From contig NZ_JBQKFH010000054.1 in NCBI RefSeq assembly GCF_052119425.1, positions 1 to 11,735 of the forward strand: 11,735 nt of DNA. Reading direction: 5' to 3'. The notes beneath the pieces were generated by a model. That model ran no database searches, was not told the DNA's origin, and saw only the letters and a program-made list of their open reading frames with translations. Origin of the DNA: Enterococcus_E cecorum_C. Its GTDB lineage: Bacteria; Bacillota; Bacilli; Lactobacillales; Enterococcaceae. Of this stretch, positions 11,224-11,735 are shown one piece after another (position 1 is the first letter of the stretch; every line of letters starts with the position of its first letter). Position numbers and translations under genes: made by a program.

Positions 11224-11735
11224 ATTTAGTATATCTAGACGGAAAGAAACAGCCGTACACCACAAGCGAGATTGTCGCAGAGTGTGCAGAAGTGCAACAT
11301 CATACAATCACAAGACTAATAAGAGAAAACAAGGAAGATTTTGAGGCGTTAGGGGTTTATGGATTTGAAATCCAAAAAGTAGAAAATGGCAGACCTAAAA
11401 AGATTTACCATTTAAACGAACAGCAAGCAACCTTACTTATAACTTACTTAAAAAATACCGAACCAGTGAAGAAGTTTAAGAAAAATCTAGTAAAAGCATT
11501 CTTTAAAATGCGTGAAGATTTAGCTAAATACCGCCAACAATACGAGGCGAGCAAACCAACACAAAAGGCACTATCTCAAGCCATCGCAGAGCACCCACGC
11601 TATAAAGGAAGCGCAAGGCTAGGCATGAATATAGCCACAATGAACAGTAACATTATTAAGCTAGTCACAGGCGATAGACGCATAAAGAAAGCCGAGTTAA
11701 ACGCTGAGGAGCTAGCAGAGTTTGAAACGCTGGAG
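11220..11735 (+). CDS. rha: Rha-family phage regulatory protein (3' end beyond the window)
   Basis: 172 codons are visible with no stop before the right edge. The N-terminal half (about 12-100) matches the Rha domain: YTTSEIVAECAEVQHHTITRLIR as a winged-HTH-like start, then FEIQKVENGRPKKIYHLNEQQATLL and VKKFKKNLVKAFFKM. A different, charged C-terminal part follows, as in phage proteins that join Rha to a second DNA-binding or antirepressor module. Rha is named for its role in lambdoid-like satellite phage development; its function in Gram-positive phages is little defined. The start ATG at 11220 has a strong AGGAGG seven bases upstream and overlaps the stop of the Cro-like gene. It belongs to the rightward early operon. 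Confidence 0.82.
   Translation, partial: MNLVYLDGKKQPYTTSEIVAECAEVQHHTITRLIRENKEDFEALGVYGFEIQKVENGRPKKIYHLNEQQATLLITYLKNTEPVKKFKKNLVKAFFKMREDLAKYRQQYEASKPTQKALSQAIAEHPRYKGSARLGMNIATMNSNIIKLVTGDRRIKKAELNAEELAEFETLE

Larger units (their letters stand above)
8351..11735. mobile_element. left end of a prophage (or related integrative element), running off the right edge
   Basis: Integrase, XRE repressor, divergent Cro-like gene and Rha regulator in this order and orientation are the standard lysogeny module of Siphovirus-type prophages of low-GC Gram-positives. The left limit is approximate: it lies somewhere between the surface-gene promoter (about 8298) and the integrase stop (8437). No structural phage genes are visible, so an integrative element using the same module, or a phage remnant, is not excluded. 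Confidence 0.8.

Overview
The window looks like chromosomal DNA from a low-GC Gram-positive of the order Lactobacillales, most likely an Enterococcus-like species. The clues are AT-rich intergenic DNA, AGGAGG-type ribosome binding sites, tandem sigma-A promoters ahead of an rRNA-type leader, an ecfA1-ecfA2-ecfT operon, a sortase-anchored LPXTG surface protein and a Siphovirus-like lysogeny module. The genus is an inference from protein style and layout; no search was run.

Layout, left to right. Positions 1-350 (minus strand) hold three tandem promoters and a boxA-containing leader that point off the left edge, where a 16S rRNA gene should start. Next on the minus strand come msrB (peptide methionine-R-sulfoxide reductase, 395-832) and an overlapping three-gene operon for the energising module of an ECF vitamin/micronutrient transporter: ecfA1, ecfA2 and ecfT (3389 down to 921), ended by an intrinsic terminator. 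Upstream of it, and also on the minus strand, lies a 4.7 kb gene (3570-8252) for a 1560-residue LPXTG cell-wall protein. It has a signal peptide, a Ser/Thr-rich stalk, a large unassigned adhesin-like region, two DUF11-like domains, and 13 exact-length copies of a 14-residue Pro/Glu-rich repeat.

From about 8.35 kb to the right edge is the left end of a prophage or related integrated element: a tyrosine integrase (8437-9600, minus), a 660 bp non-coding stretch rich in short repeats, an XRE-family repressor (10261-10854, minus), a repeat-filled divergent operator/promoter region, a 62-residue Cro-like HTH protein (11035-11223, plus) and the start of a Rha-family regulator (from 11220, plus, cut by the edge). 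The integrase controls integration and excision, the divergent repressor and Cro-like genes form the lysis/lysogeny switch, and rha is the first gene of the early rightward operon coupled to it.

The most interesting unexplained structure is between the integrase and the repressor. Three pairs of 11-bp tandem repeats surround the likely integrase promoter; units are nearly identical within a pair but differ between pairs. Three copies of a 14-bp dyad-like motif lie nearer the repressor. I found no convincing evidence of a wholly new multi-gene system; the novelty candidates are these cis-acting repeats and the large unassigned part of the surface protein.
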